DNA of 64,000 nucleotides, from assembly GCF_023920225.1 (NCBI RefSeq), contig NZ_CP092587.1:3251709-3315708 (forward strand), in the 5' to 3' direction. Shown here in pieces: positions 1-11,326 of the stretch. How positions within the stretch are numbered: position 1 is the stretch's first letter; the number at the start of each line of letters is the position of its first letter. A program made the position numbers and the translations under genes. Below the pieces are notes generated by a model, which was not told the origin of the DNA, did not search any database, and saw nothing but the letters and a program-made list of their open reading frames with translations. This DNA comes from Vibrio gazogenes. GTDB taxonomy: Bacteria; Pseudomonadota; Gammaproteobacteria; Enterobacterales; Vibrionaceae.

Positions 1-594
1 ATAAATCCGTTCAATCTCCCCATAATCTTTCAGTGTGAGTTTCACACTGATGGCTTCCGGCAGAACGCCTTTGTCTTCCCATCGGTCAACCCATTGATGA
101 TGACGATATAAACGAAAGCTGATTGACTCAACCTGTGTCAATAACGGCCGAACAATACCATTATCACCGGCAACCGTATCGGGATAACGCCACCATACTC
201 TTTCCAGACGTTCTCCCGTTAAACGGTATCCGACTTTAATGATATCCCCTCGGGGGAACTGCATTTGCGGGTTGACCCAACCGTGTCGTGTAAAAAGAAT
301 GCCGACACTATCTGACGATAATAATCCGTCCTGCATCCATAACAATTGAGAGCCGGGGTCTTCTCCCTGATTACGGAACTGGCGGGACGCCATCTGGCGA
401 AAATCACTATCCATAATCGCCAACGCCTTCTGAATTTCACCCAGCCGTTTTTCACTCTCCTGACTGACAACGTTACTCCGCTGAACTTGGTTCAGAACCT
501 GATACGCAGCAATCGTCAGACTCGCCAGAATCGCCAGCGCAACCAACACTTCAATTAAAGTGAATCCCCGACTATGACGCTTCATTTGCAACAT
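1..594 (-). CDS. gspJ: Type II secretion minor pseudopilin GspJ (3' end outside window)
   Basis: GspJ is a minor pseudopilin at the tip of the type II secretion pseudopilus in the inner membrane and periplasm. About 198 residues are visible and the frame is open to the left edge, so the C-terminus is missing. The N-terminus has a short basic leader and the prepilin motif RGFTLIEVLVALAIL, with predicted peptidase cleavage between G and F and a following hydrophobic helix. Two in-frame ATG codons (594 and 585) could start it. It overlaps the end of gspI by 23 bp, as expected inside the gsp operon. Assignment rests on the prepilin motif, length and gene order. Confidence 0.9.
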   Translation of the reverse strand, partial: MLQMKRHSRGFTLIEVLVALAILASLTIAAYQVLNQVQRSNVVSQESEKRLGEIQKALAIMDSDFRQMASRQFRNQGEDPGSQLLWMQDGLLSSDSVGILFTRHGWVNPQMQFPRGDIIKVGYRLTGERLERVWWRYPDTVAGDNGIVRPLLTQVESISFRLYRHHQWVDRWEDKGVLPEAISVKLTLKDYGEIERIY

Positions 595-934
595 AACTTC
601 TCACGATCACCACTGACGGGCCGGATTTACTTTGGGAAACGCTCACATCAAAGGCTTTCAGCACATCATTGCTTGTTTCAACCAAAGACACTTTCCAATA
701 CCAAGTCGTTCCAGCCATCTCTTCCGTTCCTTCTTGGTTAGACAAGGTCTCCGGCGCCAGCATGATTCGAGCCATTTGATTATCAACGACCATCGCAGCA
801 AACATCTTCTCTTCGAGTGTGTGCACTGTATTGACATGTTGGCTGACCGCCTTAATCACACTGATCGATGCCGTTGCAAATATGGCCAATGCAATCAGCA
901 CCTCCAGTAATGTCATTCCCTTAATTTGCTTCAT
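572..934 (-). CDS. gspI: Type II secretion minor pseudopilin GspI
   Basis: This 120-residue protein starts with MKQIKGMTLLEVLIALAIFA, a type IV prepilin leader in which cleavage would fall between G and M. That variant is common in GspI. The rest is a short periplasmic domain of the size usual for GspI. GspI forms a tip complex with GspJ and GspK on the type II pseudopilus. It overlaps gspH upstream by 14 bp and gspJ downstream by 23 bp, so the three minor pseudopilins are translationally coupled. Confidence 0.92.
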   Translation of the reverse strand: MKQIKGMTLLEVLIALAIFATASISVIKAVSQHVNTVHTLEEKMFAAMVVDNQMARIMLAPETLSNQEGTEEMAGTTWYWKVSLVETSNDVLKAFDVSVSQSKSGPSVVIVRSYVANEAS

Positions 935-1508
935 CGTCTTGATCCGAGGGAGTCCGAATATGCAGAATGCCGTCTTCGGAGGTTTCCACTAACCACAATG
1001 AATCCGGTGTAGAATCCGCCCAAAACTGGATAGAAAATGGTGTAATATCACCACTAGAGAGAATAAACACCTGCGGTGTCGGGATTGGCTTCTCATCTTC
1101 GTTTTGGTCAGGAAAATCCATATCTTCAAACAAAGATTCCTGACTGAACAAACGCTCCGGATTATTCCAAACCCCGCCGCCGAGTTCAAAACGGAAAGCC
1201 GTTCCTTCATCGGTCGTCAGCTCACCTTTGATGGATGACGCAGATTCAAGGTCTTTCCAGCCCTCATCCGATAACCTCAAAAAGCGAAACTCATGCTTTT
1301 TTTCATCGATATAAAGACCATAGGTCCGTCCACTGAAAATCGCATCCTCACTCAAAAGCTGTAAACGCTGATAAAGCCGTTCAGCCGTTTGTTGCACCTC
1401 ATCCTGAGATCTGTCGGGCAGGGACATGACGACGACCATACTGCCCAGCGAAATCACCACCAGAACCAACATAATTTCCAGCAGTGTAAAACCACGGTGG
1501 TATTTCAT
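921..1508 (-). CDS. gspH: Type II secretion minor pseudopilin GspH
   Basis: The 195-residue product begins MKYHRGFTLLEIMLVLVVIS, a canonical prepilin peptidase site (G|F) plus transmembrane helix. It continues with a beta-rich periplasmic domain of GspH length. GspH is a minor pseudopilin linking the tip complex to the major GspG filament. The start is an ATG 24 bp downstream of gspG, within the minus-strand gsp operon. The C-terminal tail is acidic (SDQDDEAN). Position between gspG and gspI supports the call. Confidence 0.92.
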   Translation of the reverse strand: MKYHRGFTLLEIMLVLVVISLGSMVVVMSLPDRSQDEVQQTAERLYQRLQLLSEDAIFSGRTYGLYIDEKKHEFRFLRLSDEGWKDLESASSIKGELTTDEGTAFRFELGGGVWNNPERLFSQESLFEDMDFPDQNEDEKPIPTPQVFILSSGDITPFSIQFWADSTPDSLWLVETSEDGILHIRTPSDQDDEAN

Positions 1509-1532
1509 GAGCAGTATTCATCCATTCCTCGA

Positions 1533-1982
1533 TTACTGGAAGTCAAGCAAGTTCCAGTTACCGATGTCGCTGTTATTCCCTTCACCGCCTTCCTGACCAT
1601 CAGCACCATAGCTAAAAACATCAATTTTACCTTTATCGCCAGGGCTCATATATTGATAGTCATTTCCCCAAGGGTCCTGTGGTAACCGCTTGATATAACC
1701 GCCTTCGCGATAGTTACGAGGTTCAGGATTGGACGGTTTGGTGACCAATGCTTCCAACCCTTGATCCGTGGTTGGATAAGCATTGTTATCTAATCGGTAC
1801 ATATCCAATGCATTTTCCAGAGAGACAATATCGGCAATCGCTTTCTTCTGATCGGCTTTCTCTTTATTGCCCAATAGATTCGGGACAACAAAGCTCGCCA
1901 AAAGCCCAAGGATGACAATCACGACCATCACTTCTAACAGCGTAAAACCACCTTGTTTGCTTACTTGATTTTTTATTTTCAT
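1533..1982 (-). CDS. gspG: Type II secretion major pseudopilin GspG
   Basis: GspG is the major pseudopilin that polymerises into the periplasmic pseudopilus. I chose the ATG at 1982, giving 149 residues, because GGAGTAGGA lies directly upstream. An in-frame codon at 2003 would add seven residues. The mature protein starts at the G|F of KQGGFTLLEVMVVIVILG. It carries the family's conserved DPWGNDYQY segment and the C-terminal SYGADGQEGGEGNNSDIGNW calcium-binding loop region. It follows gspF and precedes gspH. Confidence 0.95.
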   Translation of the reverse strand: MKIKNQVSKQGGFTLLEVMVVIVILGLLASFVVPNLLGNKEKADQKKAIADIVSLENALDMYRLDNNAYPTTDQGLEALVTKPSNPEPRNYREGGYIKRLPQDPWGNDYQYMSPGDKGKIDVFSYGADGQEGGEGNNSDIGNWNLLDFQ

Positions 1983-2029
1983 TCCTACTCCACCAACATT
2001 CACGTTTCCTAACCAATGAACAGCTAAGA

Positions 2030-3253
2030 CTAGCGCGTCATTAAATTGTTCATTTCTAAAATCGGCATCAGGGTTGCCATCACAATAAATAAAACCAACC
2101 CGGCCATTAATGCAATCAGCATGGGCGTAAACAGACCCAAAGCAATATTTACCGTTGCTTCAAACTGCTCATCCTGATTGTCTGCGGCACTAATGAGCAT
2201 GTTCTCCAATTCACCACTTTGCTCACCACTGGCAATCATATGAAGCATCATCGGAGGAAAAAGCTTCGTTTGCTGCAAAGACTTACGAATGCTTGCCCCT
2301 TCACGGACGGATTCAGCCGCTTCCTGTACTTTCTGTTTCATGTATGTGTTTTCCACAACATCTTTGGCAACAAGCATTGCATCGAGAATCGGAATACTAC
2401 TCGAAGAACATATCGCCAGTGTTCGTGCAAAACGAGAGGTATTCAAACCTCGAACAATTTTACCAATCATGGGCACTTTCATCAGTTGACGATGAAATGC
2501 AAAGCGGATATGTGGCCGTTTTAAAGCCGACTGGATGAATGCCCATCCACCTAACGCCAACAGTAGAACCAGCCAACCCCACTCCTGAACAAAATGGCTC
2601 ATATTTAACAAAATCTGCGTTGATGTCGGCAGGGTTTGCCCCATTTGGATAAATTGACCCACAATTTTGGGTACTACGGCAGCTAAAAGAAAAGCGACAA
2701 TCGTGATTGCAAAAACAACCAGAACAATGGGATAAATCAACGCCTGTAAAAGCTTTGAGCGCATCTTCTGTCGATTTTCGGTATAACTTGCCAATCGATT
2801 GAGAATCATATCCAAATGCCCGGACTTTTCACCGGCCGCAATCATAGAACGAAACAAACCATCAAAAATATGTGGGTAATCGGCCATACTATCAGCGAGG
2901 GAAAAACCTTCCGTCACTTTTGACCGAACACGGGTGAGAACACTGCGAATCCGTGGTTTTTCTGTCTGTTCAATCACCGCTTGCAGACATGCCTCCAGCG
3001 GCATTCCCGACTGGAGTAATGTCGACATTTGCCGAGTTAACAGTGCAAGGTCCGTTGCCCCAATTCCTCTTTTCCACGAACTGGTGCCGCCTTGTGTTTG
3101 ATTATTTTTCTGGACTTGCGTGGCCTGAACAGCAATCGGAGTCAGTCCTTGCTCTTTCAAGCGTTGGCGAACATGACGGGCACTATCCCCCTCGATCACA
3201 CCTTTTTTGCGTTTTCCTTTGAGATCAAGCGCCTGATATTCAAATGCAGCCAT
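2030..3253 (-). CDS. gspF: Type II secretion inner-membrane platform protein GspF
   Basis: GspF is the polytopic inner-membrane platform protein that works with the GspE ATPase. The 407 residues contain two repeated T2SSF domains, each followed by hydrophobic helices (about residues 170-240 and 375-400), which is full length for the family. Its ATG overlaps the gspE stop by one base (TGATG), so translation is probably coupled. The motif TRQMSTLLQSGMPLEACL near residue 73 is typical of GspF/PilC proteins. Confidence 0.96.
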   Translation of the reverse strand: MAAFEYQALDLKGKRKKGVIEGDSARHVRQRLKEQGLTPIAVQATQVQKNNQTQGGTSSWKRGIGATDLALLTRQMSTLLQSGMPLEACLQAVIEQTEKPRIRSVLTRVRSKVTEGFSLADSMADYPHIFDGLFRSMIAAGEKSGHLDMILNRLASYTENRQKMRSKLLQALIYPIVLVVFAITIVAFLLAAVVPKIVGQFIQMGQTLPTSTQILLNMSHFVQEWGWLVLLLALGGWAFIQSALKRPHIRFAFHRQLMKVPMIGKIVRGLNTSRFARTLAICSSSSIPILDAMLVAKDVVENTYMKQKVQEAAESVREGASIRKSLQQTKLFPPMMLHMIASGEQSGELENMLISAADNQDEQFEATVNIALGLFTPMLIALMAGLVLFIVMATLMPILEMNNLMTR

Positions 3254-4725
3254 CAGACCTCCTCAGTGACCCGCAACACTTCTTCAAGTGTCGTGATCCC
3301 CGCCTGAACCTTACTCAGTCCATCCATACGAATGCTTGGGCATGACTCGCGAACTTGATGCTCAACGGCCTGCTCACCAGCTTCGGTATGGATCAGTGAT
3401 TTGACTTTCTCATCAATCACTAATAACTCATGAATCCCTGTCCGTCCCCGGTAACCTTTGTAATGGCATTTCTCACACCCTTTCGGTGCATAAAGCGTCA
3501 GAGGCTCATCCTCTTGAATATCGAATAGCTCACGCTGTTCTTTATCGGCCTCAAATGGCTGCTTACAATCGGGACATAATGTCCGAACCAACCGCTGAGC
3601 CAGTACACCAACGAGAGAAGATGACACCAGAAAAGATTCAATCCCCATATCTCTCAAACGGGTGACCGCACCAATCGCGGTATTCGTATGCAGTGTCGAA
3701 AGAACCAAGTGCCCGGTGAGAGATGCTTGTACTGCAATTTGTGCCGTTTCCAAATCCCGGATTTCTCCGACCATCACGACATCGGGGTCCTGACGCAGAA
3801 TCGCTCTCAACCCTCGGGCAAAAGTCATATCGACTTTTGGATTTACCTGTGTCTGACCAATACCGTCAATATCAAACTCAATCGGGTCTTCAACCGTCAG
3901 AATATTTTTCTCATTCCGATCCAATTCTTGTAAGCCGGCATAGAGCGTCGTTGATTTACCGGAACCAGTCGGCCCCGTCACCAATAAGATGCCATGTGGT
4001 CGCTGAAGCAGTTCTCGGAACCGAACGAAAATTGTCTCGGTCATTCCCAGACTGTAGAGATCCATCTGAGTCGCATTTTTATCCAAAATACGCATAACGA
4101 CCCGCTCTCCATGAGAAGAAGGCATGGTAGAAACACGAACATCAACGGCCCGCCCACCGATTCTCAGCGAGATACGTCCATCTTGAGGTACCCGTTTTTC
4201 AGCAATATCCAGCTTTGCCATGACCTTCACACGCGAGACCAATAAAGGCGCAAGTTTACGGCTGGGCGATAAAACCTCACGAAGCATGCCATCGACCCGA
4301 AAACGGATCGATAAAGATGTTTCAAAGGTTTCAATATGGATATCGGAAGCTTCTTCTTTGATGGCTTCACTCAACATGGCGTTAATCAGCTTGATGATCG
4401 GTGCATCATCATCTGAGTCCAACAAATCTTGGTTATTCGGCAGTTCCTCTGCGAGGGCAAAGAAATCATCGTTATCTGCACCGAGATCTTCCATCAACTG
4501 GCGAGTTTCGGACGTATCACGCTGATAGACTTTCGTCAGCCTAGCATCGAACTCGGCTTCAGGAAGCGCCACCAGCTCAAATGACTTTTGCAACACCCGC
4601 TTGGCCTCAACCAAAGCCGTAATAGATACCGGCTCCACATAATAAAGATAGGGGGTCTCATCTTCATGTGAGGCGTCAAATACGAGCTTATACCGGTTTG
4701 CGAAACTAAAAGGTAAACGCTGCAC
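3253..4725 (-). CDS. gspE: Type II secretion cytoplasmic ATPase GspE
   Basis: GspE is the hexameric cytoplasmic ATPase that powers pseudopilus assembly. The 490-residue protein has an N-terminal GspL-binding region and Walker [10 protein letters not shown] at about residues 251-259. It also has Asp-box and His-box segments ([26 protein letters not shown]) and the GspE-type zinc tetracysteine C384/C387...C417/C420. The start is a GTG, preceded by AGGAG 9 bp upstream and only 4 bp after gspD. Intact, with all catalytic motifs visible. Confidence 0.97.
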   Translation of the reverse strand: MQRLPFSFANRYKLVFDASHEDETPYLYYVEPVSITALVEAKRVLQKSFELVALPEAEFDARLTKVYQRDTSETRQLMEDLGADNDDFFALAEELPNNQDLLDSDDDAPIIKLINAMLSEAIKEEASDIHIETFETSLSIRFRVDGMLREVLSPSRKLAPLLVSRVKVMAKLDIAEKRVPQDGRISLRIGGRAVDVRVSTMPSSHGERVVMRILDKNATQMDLYSLGMTETIFVRFRELLQRPHGILLVTGPTGSGKSTTLYAGLQELDRNEKNILTVEDPIEFDIDGIGQTQVNPKVDMTFARGLRAILRQDPDVVMVGEIRDLETAQIAVQASLTGHLVLSTLHTNTAIGAVTRLRDMGIESFLVSSSLVGVLAQRLVRTLCPDCKQPFEADKEQRELFDIQEDEPLTLYAPKGCEKCHYKGYRGRTGIHELLVIDEKVKSLIHTEAGEQAVEHQVRESCPSIRMDGLSKVQAGITTLEEVLRVTEEV

Positions 4726-4729
4726 AACG

Positions 4730-6763
4730 CTACTCCTGATCCTGGCCCTTAGGAATCTGCTCGATAAATGCCTGTAATTCTTCCGGATAATGGCCTTGTA
4801 AATTAAATGCGGGTATCACTGGCGTTTTCTTGTCACCCATCAATTTCAAGCCTTTCTCGGCTTTCACAAGCTGCTCAGCACGAATGAAGTTATACTTCCG
4901 CTGAGTCACACCATCCGCGGTCATACCATCACGAATGATCGTTGGCTTAATAAAGACCATTAGATTTCGTTTCTCAACTTTGGTACTGGTTGAACGGAAT
5001 AGGTAACCTAGCAAAGGAATATCCCCAAGAATGGGAACTTTGGAGTCGCTCTCCTGAGTGCGTTCGTCGATCATACCGCCCAAGACTAGCATTTGACCAT
5101 CTTTGACCATAACCGAGGTATTCAACTGTCGTTTGGCAAAACGAACATCGACAGCACCGTCAGCGGCCAGAACATTCGATACTTCCTGCTCGATCTTAAG
5201 CATCACCGAATCCCCTTCATTGATTTGGGGAACAACCTTTAACTTAATCCCAACTTCTTTCCGATCCACGGTTTGGAAAGGGTTATCATTCCCAGAGCTT
5301 GACGTCGCTCCAGTCAGTACGGGAACCTCTTCACCAACTACAAATGAGGCTTCACCGTTATCCATGACGGTAATACTCGGTGACGACAGAATATTTGAGC
5401 TGGAGTCTTTAGAAACCGCACTGATCAGAGATGTCCAATCGCCCATCACGATACTGACTGCAGCACCTTCTACACCACTCAATGCATCAGACAACGACTT
5501 ATAGTCACCAGATTTTGAGGTCGTATAAGGCCGACGATTACCATTATTATCGGTGTAATATTCAGTGCTGACCTGATCTTTCGCTTCTTCCAGACCGACC
5601 ATAACCTTACCGATAGAAGCACCGCTATTCCCAAACTGGATTTCCGATCCACTTTCAATCGAGCCCCATTGCACCCCGAGGTTAATCCCTTCACCTTCGG
5701 ACATTTCGACAATCAGGGCTTCAATCAGTACCTGAGCCCGACGAATATCCAATTGGCTAATCACATCCAGTAAAGGTTTCATAATATCTTGTGGTGCACT
5801 GAGAATCAGAGAGTTGGTATCCTTGTGTGCGGCAATCGTGACGTCAGCCCGGCCCGAAGGAGCCGACTTTTGCTCACCTTGCTTTTCCGACTGAATATTA
5901 TCAGAAACGCCTTTCAACACATCGACCAAATCTTCCGCTTTGGCATACTTCAGATAAACAACCCGATGGTTACTTTTGGTCGCCATTTCAATATCAAGCC
6001 GTTTAATTAACCGGACGATCCGTTTTCTGACTTTCGGATCACCAGAGATCAAAATTGAATTGGTCCGATCATCTGCAACCACTTGTGGCTGGAGAATCTG
6101 AGGCAGACTTCTCGTCTCTTTACTGGTATCGAGCGCACTGACAATCCGCACAATTTCCGGTGCCGAAGCATTATTCAGTGTCACGACATCAATGTCCGTG
6201 TTTCCTGCTTGGTCAACGCGATCAATAATCTGAGCCAGACGGTCAACGACCGCAGCACGTCCGGTCAACAAAATAATATTCGCAGGTTCATAATGAACCA
6301 CGTTACCGGAACCCGCATTGTTCACTAACTGACGCAACAATGGAGATAATTCTTTAACGGAAACATTGTGAACAGAAACAACCCGGGTAATAACACTGTC
6401 AGCATTTGTGTGACCGGAAGAGTCCAATACAGGAATTGCCGAGGTTTTTGCATCTTTGGATTTAATGACTTTCAGAACACCGTTGTCCATTTCAACCACG
6501 GCAAACCCGTAGACTTCCAAAACATTCAGAAAGAAACCGTAGTACTGGTCATCACTGAGCGTGTCATAACTCCGTACATCAATTTTCCCTCGCACAGAAG
6601 GATCAACAATAATTGTTTTATGTAAGTTACGACCGACGATGTTAATAAATTCCTGAATATCAGTGCCTTTAAAATTGACGCTGTACTCGTTCGCCAAAGC
6701 TGCCGGAGAAAGCATCATACTTCCTAGTAACAACCACATGCTTTTTTTTAGCCAATACTTCAC
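4730..6763 (-). CDS. gspD: Type II secretion outer-membrane secretin GspD
   Basis: GspD forms the outer-membrane secretin channel of the type II system. The 677-residue protein starts at a GTG with a GGGAG site upstream. It has a signal peptide of about 24 residues ending in ALA, N0-N3 periplasmic domains, and a C-terminal secretin core with the conserved stretches VPVLTG and [14 protein letters not shown]...[16 protein letters not shown]. The length matches vibrio EpsD. It lies between gspC and gspE in the usual operon order. Confidence 0.97.
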   Translation of the reverse strand: MKYWLKKSMWLLLGSMMLSPAALANEYSVNFKGTDIQEFINIVGRNLHKTIIVDPSVRGKIDVRSYDTLSDDQYYGFFLNVLEVYGFAVVEMDNGVLKVIKSKDAKTSAIPVLDSSGHTNADSVITRVVSVHNVSVKELSPLLRQLVNNAGSGNVVHYEPANIILLTGRAAVVDRLAQIIDRVDQAGNTDIDVVTLNNASAPEIVRIVSALDTSKETRSLPQILQPQVVADDRTNSILISGDPKVRKRIVRLIKRLDIEMATKSNHRVVYLKYAKAEDLVDVLKGVSDNIQSEKQGEQKSAPSGRADVTIAAHKDTNSLILSAPQDIMKPLLDVISQLDIRRAQVLIEALIVEMSEGEGINLGVQWGSIESGSEIQFGNSGASIGKVMVGLEEAKDQVSTEYYTDNNGNRRPYTTSKSGDYKSLSDALSGVEGAAVSIVMGDWTSLISAVSKDSSSNILSSPSITVMDNGEASFVVGEEVPVLTGATSSSGNDNPFQTVDRKEVGIKLKVVPQINEGDSVMLKIEQEVSNVLAADGAVDVRFAKRQLNTSVMVKDGQMLVLGGMIDERTQESDSKVPILGDIPLLGYLFRSTSTKVEKRNLMVFIKPTIIRDGMTADGVTQRKYNFIRAEQLVKAEKGLKLMGDKKTPVIPAFNLQGHYPEELQAFIEQIPKGQDQE

Positions 6764-6796
6764 GTCTTCACTCCCTCAATGCCTAGCGACGCTGCA

Positions 6797-7741
6797 TTAA
6801 AATTGAATATATATATCATGAGTCTGTCCATCTCTCTCTACTGTGATTTTTACATTCGAAAGGTCTGATAACACAGAGGCAATATCTGACATTGCACTTT
6901 CCTTCCTTAAATCGACATCATTCAATGCAACGGCAATATCACCACTCTTTAATCCGACAGATTGAAATAACTCCGGTGAACGTCCGGGACTCAAACGGTA
7001 ACCGAGAATATCATTGTCACGTTTCATTTGAGATAAACGAACATACTGAAATAAAGTCTGCGGATTCTCCGCAATTTCATGTTTGATTTCAGTCAATCGT
7101 TCCTTCTGGGTACTGACTTCCCCGGTATCATAATTGACAAAGTCATCCGGAGATGGAGCCTTCAGCATGGAATGAGGCTGAGTCTTCATACTTCCCAGAC
7201 GACTGTATTCCACATCTTCCAACATAAGCGTTTCACTTCTGCCGGCATTACGGATAATCACTCGATCATTCAGCACCGACTCCAGTGTCACTCGAGTCCC
7301 TGCAATTCGTTCCTTCAATCCATAAGTTGCCTGAACACCTTGATAATCAATAATGGCAAGATCTTCAGTATTGTTATCACTCACAACAACACCAACAAGC
7401 TTCAGATTTAATTTCGTTTTCGGGGCATTAACGACATGCTCTTGAACAACTGGCTTATCATTCTGCTTTTGTAACTGGCCAAAAAGTTGTTTTTCTTTCA
7501 CAAATGCGCTGTCGAAGCTATTTGTTGAACCTCGCACTTCATTTGAAGCAGGGGGAGTCCATGACTGAATCTGCATCGTCTCAAATGGCGCCCAGACCAG
7601 CTGACCGAATATCCAAACAGCAACCAACCATATTCCTGCTGAAATAATGGTGCTGAACAATGATTGATAGTGAATGAAAGAACGCAATAAAGACATGAAT
7701 AACGCAGGTACTGAGTTCTTTAGTGTGTCAACGTGTGGCAA
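6797..7741 (-). CDS. gspC: Type II secretion protein GspC
   Basis: GspC is a bitopic inner-membrane protein that links the platform to the secretin and helps substrate selection. The 314-residue frame has one transmembrane segment near residues 30-50, then the homology region that binds GspD N0 (LKLVGVVVSDN...AIIDYQG). A C-terminal PDZ-like domain follows (GYRLSPGRSPELFQSVGLKSGDIAVALND). The start is uncertain. TTG at 7741 has AAGGG about 8 bp upstream, while ATG at 7696 has no clear ribosome site. It is first in the operon, divergent from hslR across about 205 bp in which I could not fix promoters. Confidence 0.93.
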   Translation of the reverse strand: MPHVDTLKNSVPALFMSLLRSFIHYQSLFSTIISAGIWLVAVWIFGQLVWAPFETMQIQSWTPPASNEVRGSTNSFDSAFVKEKQLFGQLQKQNDKPVVQEHVVNAPKTKLNLKLVGVVVSDNNTEDLAIIDYQGVQATYGLKERIAGTRVTLESVLNDRVIIRNAGRSETLMLEDVEYSRLGSMKTQPHSMLKAPSPDDFVNYDTGEVSTQKERLTEIKHEIAENPQTLFQYVRLSQMKRDNDILGYRLSPGRSPELFQSVGLKSGDIAVALNDVDLRKESAMSDIASVLSDLSNVKITVERDGQTHDIYIQF

Positions 7742-7946
7742 TCTCTAACCCTTTGAATTTATCCCTGATTAATCGGTGTAATTAGTTGTATCACACCATA
7801 TTAAGACCCTGACTAATATAACATACCCATTTTACTATCCACTGTTTTATACTCAAATTTCATCATTTTCTTGAAAACCTAGGTATAAACCACCATTTAT
7901 CCTTTTATTATTGAGTAAACCAACATATTCAGAGGACGATTTTGCG

Positions 7947-8333
7947 ATGAGTTCTAGCGAAGAACCGGTACGGTTAGATAAATGGCTCTGGGCTGCGCGA
8001 TTTTATAAAACCCGTTCGATTGCCAGAAATATGGTTGACGGTGGCAAAGTCCACTATAATGGGCAACGGTCTAAACCAAGTAAAGTCGTAGAAGTCGGAG
8101 CAACTGTCACGCTTAGACAAGGGCAAGAAGAAAAAGTTGTCATTATTGACAAAATATCGGGGCAACGCAGAGGTGCACCCGAAGCTCAGACCTTGTATAC
8201 AGAAACAGCGGCAAGCATTCAAAAACGTGAAGCAAATGCGATGCAACGCAAATTGAATGCACATAACCCGAGTCCGGATAAGCGTCCCGATAAAAAGCAA
8301 CGACGCGATATCATCAAATTTAAACATCAATAA
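7947..8333 (+). CDS. hslR: Ribosome-associated heat shock protein Hsp15
   Basis: Hsp15 binds free 50S subunits carrying a stalled nascent chain and helps recycle them. The protein has an S4-type RNA-binding domain starting [20 protein letters not shown] and the [11 protein letters not shown] segment, then the basic C-terminal tail [19 protein letters not shown] prefer the ATG at 7947 (128 residues) because AGAGGA lies 10 bp upstream and the length fits the family. A TTG at 7911 would add 12 residues but has no ribosome site. It is followed 23 bp later by hslO, as in other gamma-proteobacteria. Confidence 0.95.
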   Translation: MSSSEEPVRLDKWLWAARFYKTRSIARNMVDGGKVHYNGQRSKPSKVVEVGATVTLRQGQEEKVVIIDKISGQRRGAPEAQTLYTETAASIQKREANAMQRKLNAHNPSPDKRPDKKQRRDIIKFKHQ

Positions 8334-8356
8334 AGAACAAAGCTGGAGTTTCCTTC

Positions 8357-9232
8357 ATGGCAAGCAATATGTTAAATCGCTACCTGTTTGACGAGTTATC
8401 AGTACGTGGCGAACTGGTACAACTGGATGACGTCTACCAACAAGTCGTGTCCAGTCAGGAATATCCGGCACCGATTCAATCTCTGCTGGGAGAGTTACTT
8501 GTTGCAACCTCTCTTCTAACTGCAACCCTCAAATTTGAAGGCTCAATCACCTTGCAGATTCAGGGAAACGGCCCAGTCTCTCTCGCTGTTCTCAATGGCG
8601 ATCACGAACAAAATGTCCGTGGCGTTGCCCGTTGGAAGGGTGACATCCCTGAGGATGCAACCCTGCATCAATTAATGGGAGATGGGCACTTAGTGATTAC
8701 CATCGACCCAGACAAGGGGGAACGATATCAAGGGATTGTTGCTTTAGACGGTGATTGTTTAGCTAATGTTCTAGAAACTTATTTTGCACAGTCAGAACAG
8801 TTGAAAACCCGGTTATGGATCAAAACAGGACGATTAGAAGAGAAGCTCTGCGCGGCAGGAATGCTCCTACAAATTATGCCGGATGGCACCGGCTCACCAG
8901 ACGATTTCGAACATCTTGAACAGTTAACAAACACGGTCACTGATGAGGAATTGTTCTCTCTGGAAGCAAATGAATTGCTCTACCGCCTATACAATCAGGA
9001 AACCGTGCGACTGTTTGAACCACAGCCGATTACTTTCCACTGCGGCTGCTCTCGCCAACGCTGTGGTGCAGCGATCATTACCCTTCCTGAAAATGAAGTA
9101 CAGGAAATGCTCGCTGAAAACCCCACGATTTCTCTTCATTGTGAATACTGTGGCACCGACTACCAATTTGATGAAAATGATATCAAAGAGTTACGCTACA
9201 GCTCACTGGTACAAAACAAAACCATTCATTAA
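8357..9232 (+). CDS. hslO: Redox-regulated chaperone Hsp33
   Basis: Hsp33 is a cytoplasmic holdase activated by oxidation. The 291-residue protein has the N-terminal Hsp33 fold and a C-terminal zinc-binding redox switch with CGC near residue 230 ([10 protein letters not shown]) and CEYCG near residue 262, so all four zinc-ligand cysteines are present. An extra cysteine pair (C166, C-terminal region aside) is not unusual. It forms a two-gene unit with hslR and is closed by a hairpin at 9267-9290. Confidence 0.97.
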   Translation: MASNMLNRYLFDELSVRGELVQLDDVYQQVVSSQEYPAPIQSLLGELLVATSLLTATLKFEGSITLQIQGNGPVSLAVLNGDHEQNVRGVARWKGDIPEDATLHQLMGDGHLVITIDPDKGERYQGIVALDGDCLANVLETYFAQSEQLKTRLWIKTGRLEEKLCAAGMLLQIMPDGTGSPDDFEHLEQLTNTVTDEELFSLEANELLYRLYNQETVRLFEPQPITFHCGCSRQRCGAAIITLPENEVQEMLAENPTISLHCEYCGTDYQFDENDIKELRYSSLVQNKTIH

Positions 9233-9266
9233 TTTTCATTACTTATTAAGCGTTTTTCTCATACCT

Positions 9267-9293
9267 AAGGCCAGTTGAAATACTGGCCTTATT
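9267..9293 (+). terminator. Probable terminator after hslO
   Basis: The perfect 9-bp arms AAGGCCAGT and ACTGGCCTT flank a 6-nt loop 35 bp after the hslO stop. The T-tract is weak (ATTGCTTA), so termination may be partial. Confidence 0.6.
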
Positions 9294-9573
9294 GCTTATC
9301 CTTCAACACAAAAAGCCATTTCTTTCATAAAAACCAACATTTTATCAACACTTAATTTGCATAAATTAATAATTTTCACCACCTAGTCTAAACTAGTCTC
9401 TATACGTTAGAATAACTTACCCTGATATGTGATGAGGCGCTTAAATACTCATGGGAAATGTGGGTGTTTTTTGAACCATCTCCCTGTTTTCGATGGTTCT
9501 CGTTGCTAGCATGGTGTACAGATTACATAAAAAATTCTTACAAAATCTCTACAATTCCTACGAAGGAGCACCT

Positions 9574-11205
9574 ATGACCGTAATGGAACAAATAAAGGCT
9601 GCAAATATGGATCTAACCTCTTATGGCATCACCGATGTCACCGAAGTTATTCATAACCCAAGTTATGAGCAGTTATTCGACGAAGAGACCGCACCTCACT
9701 TAGAGGGTTATGAGAAAGGTATCATAACCGAACTAGGCGCCGTTGCTGTTGACACCGGTATTTTTACCGGTCGTTCGCCGAAAGATAAGTACATTGTGAA
9801 AGATGACACCACCAAAGATAATTTTTGGTGGACGTCAGACACAGTAAAAAATGATAACAAACCCATCACTCAGGCAGTTTGGGATGATCTGAAACAGCTC
9901 GTCACCAAACAGCTTTCTGGGAAACGGTTGTTTGTGGTCGATGGTTACTGTGGGGCCAATCCCGATACTCGTCTTTGTGTTCGTTTTATCACGGAAGTTG
10001 CTTGGCAGGCGCACTTCGTGAAAAACATGTTCATCCGTCCCAGTGATGAAGAGCTAGCAACATTCGAACCCAGTTTTGTGGTGATGAATGGTGCAAAATG
10101 TACCAATCCTGACTGGCAAGCGCATGGCCTGAACTCAGAAAACTTTACGGTCTTTAATCTGACAGAGAAAATGCAGCTGATTGGCGGTACTTGGTACGGT
10201 GGCGAAATGAAAAAAGGTATTTTCGCCATGATGAATTATTTCTTGCCACTCAAAGGCATTGCAGCAATGCACTGCTCTGCCAATAGAGGGAAAGATGGCG
10301 ATGTCGCAGTTTTCTTCGGTCTATCCGGTACAGGGAAAACGACATTATCAACGGATCCTAAACGAGCACTGATTGGCGATGACGAACATGGCTGGGATGA
10401 TGATGGTGTCTTCAACTTTGAAGGCGGATGTTATGCAAAAACCATCAAACTCTCCAAAGAAGCCGAACCTGATATTTACCATGCTATCCGTAGAGATGCA
10501 TTGCTTGAAAACGTCACCGTGCGTGCTGATGGCACGGTTGATTTCGACGATGGTTCCAAAACCGAGAATACCCGTGTTTCTTATCCGATTTATCATATTG
10601 ATAATATCGTTAAACCTGTATCAAAAGGCGGACATGCAAGCAAAGTCATCTTCCTGTCTGCTGATGCGTTCGGTGTCCTGCCTCCGGTTTCTAAACTAAC
10701 GCCTGAGCAGACCAAATATCACTTCCTCTCCGGCTTTACCGCAAAATTAGCGGGAACAGAACAAGGCATCACGGAACCAACACCGACGTTCTCCGCTTGT
10801 TTCGGTGCGGCATTCCTGACATTGCATCCAACCAAATATGCGGAAGTGCTCGTCAAGCGTATGGAAGCAGCTGGTGCTGAAGCATACCTTGTCAATACAG
10901 GTTGGAATGGCACAGGAAAACGGATTTCAATCCAAGATACCCGGGCAATTATTGATGCTATCCTTGATGGTTCGATTGAAGATGCACCGACTAAAACTGT
11001 CCCGATCTTTAACCTTGAAGTCCCAACGTCATTACCGAACGTGAATCCTGAAATTCTCGATCCTCGGGATACATATGTCGATGAGCTGCAATGGGAAAGC
11101 AAAGCCAAAGACCTCGCTTCTCGTTTCGTGAAAAACTTTGATAAGTATACCGATAACGATGAAGGTAAAGCGCTCATTTCTGCCGGACCACAAATCGACG
11201 CATAA
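9574..11205 (+). CDS. pckA: Phosphoenolpyruvate carboxykinase (ATP)
   Basis: PckA converts oxaloacetate plus ATP to phosphoenolpyruvate, CO2 and ADP, the first committed step of gluconeogenesis. I start it at ATG 9574 (543 residues) because AAGGAG lies 8 bp upstream and the length fits the family; a longer in-frame reading back to 9493 lacks support. Visible motifs are the substrate-site segment [12 protein letters not shown], the kinase P-loop GLSGTGKTT at about 249-257 and the metal-site segment [24 protein letters not shown]. It stands alone with its own terminator. A TGTGA half-site near 9427 could be CRP-related, but I cannot support a full site. Confidence 0.97.
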   Translation: MTVMEQIKAANMDLTSYGITDVTEVIHNPSYEQLFDEETAPHLEGYEKGIITELGAVAVDTGIFTGRSPKDKYIVKDDTTKDNFWWTSDTVKNDNKPITQAVWDDLKQLVTKQLSGKRLFVVDGYCGANPDTRLCVRFITEVAWQAHFVKNMFIRPSDEELATFEPSFVVMNGAKCTNPDWQAHGLNSENFTVFNLTEKMQLIGGTWYGGEMKKGIFAMMNYFLPLKGIAAMHCSANRGKDGDVAVFFGLSGTGKTTLSTDPKRALIGDDEHGWDDDGVFNFEGGCYAKTIKLSKEAEPDIYHAIRRDALLENVTVRADGTVDFDDGSKTENTRVSYPIYHIDNIVKPVSKGGHASKVIFLSADAFGVLPPVSKLTPEQTKYHFLSGFTAKLAGTEQGITEPTPTFSACFGAAFLTLHPTKYAEVLVKRMEAAGAEAYLVNTGWNGTGKRISIQDTRAIIDAILDGSIEDAPTKTVPIFNLEVPTSLPNVNPEILDPRDTYVDELQWESKAKDLASRFVKNFDKYTDNDEGKALISAGPQIDA

Positions 11206-11223
11206 GCCGTTTAAAATATCAGT

Positions 11224-11250
11224 AAGCCCCTATTTCAGGGGCTTTTTTTT
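11224..11250 (+). terminator. Rho-independent terminator of pckA
   Basis: The stem AAGCCCC/GGGGCTT is followed by a run of eight T, 18 bp after the pckA stop. A textbook intrinsic terminator. Confidence 0.9.
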
Positions 11251-11326
11251 GATCGTACGAATTTAGTTGAAGCAAAGCGATTTTTGTTCCAATCTGTTAG
11301 ACCGAATGAACCAATGGTCCTAAAAA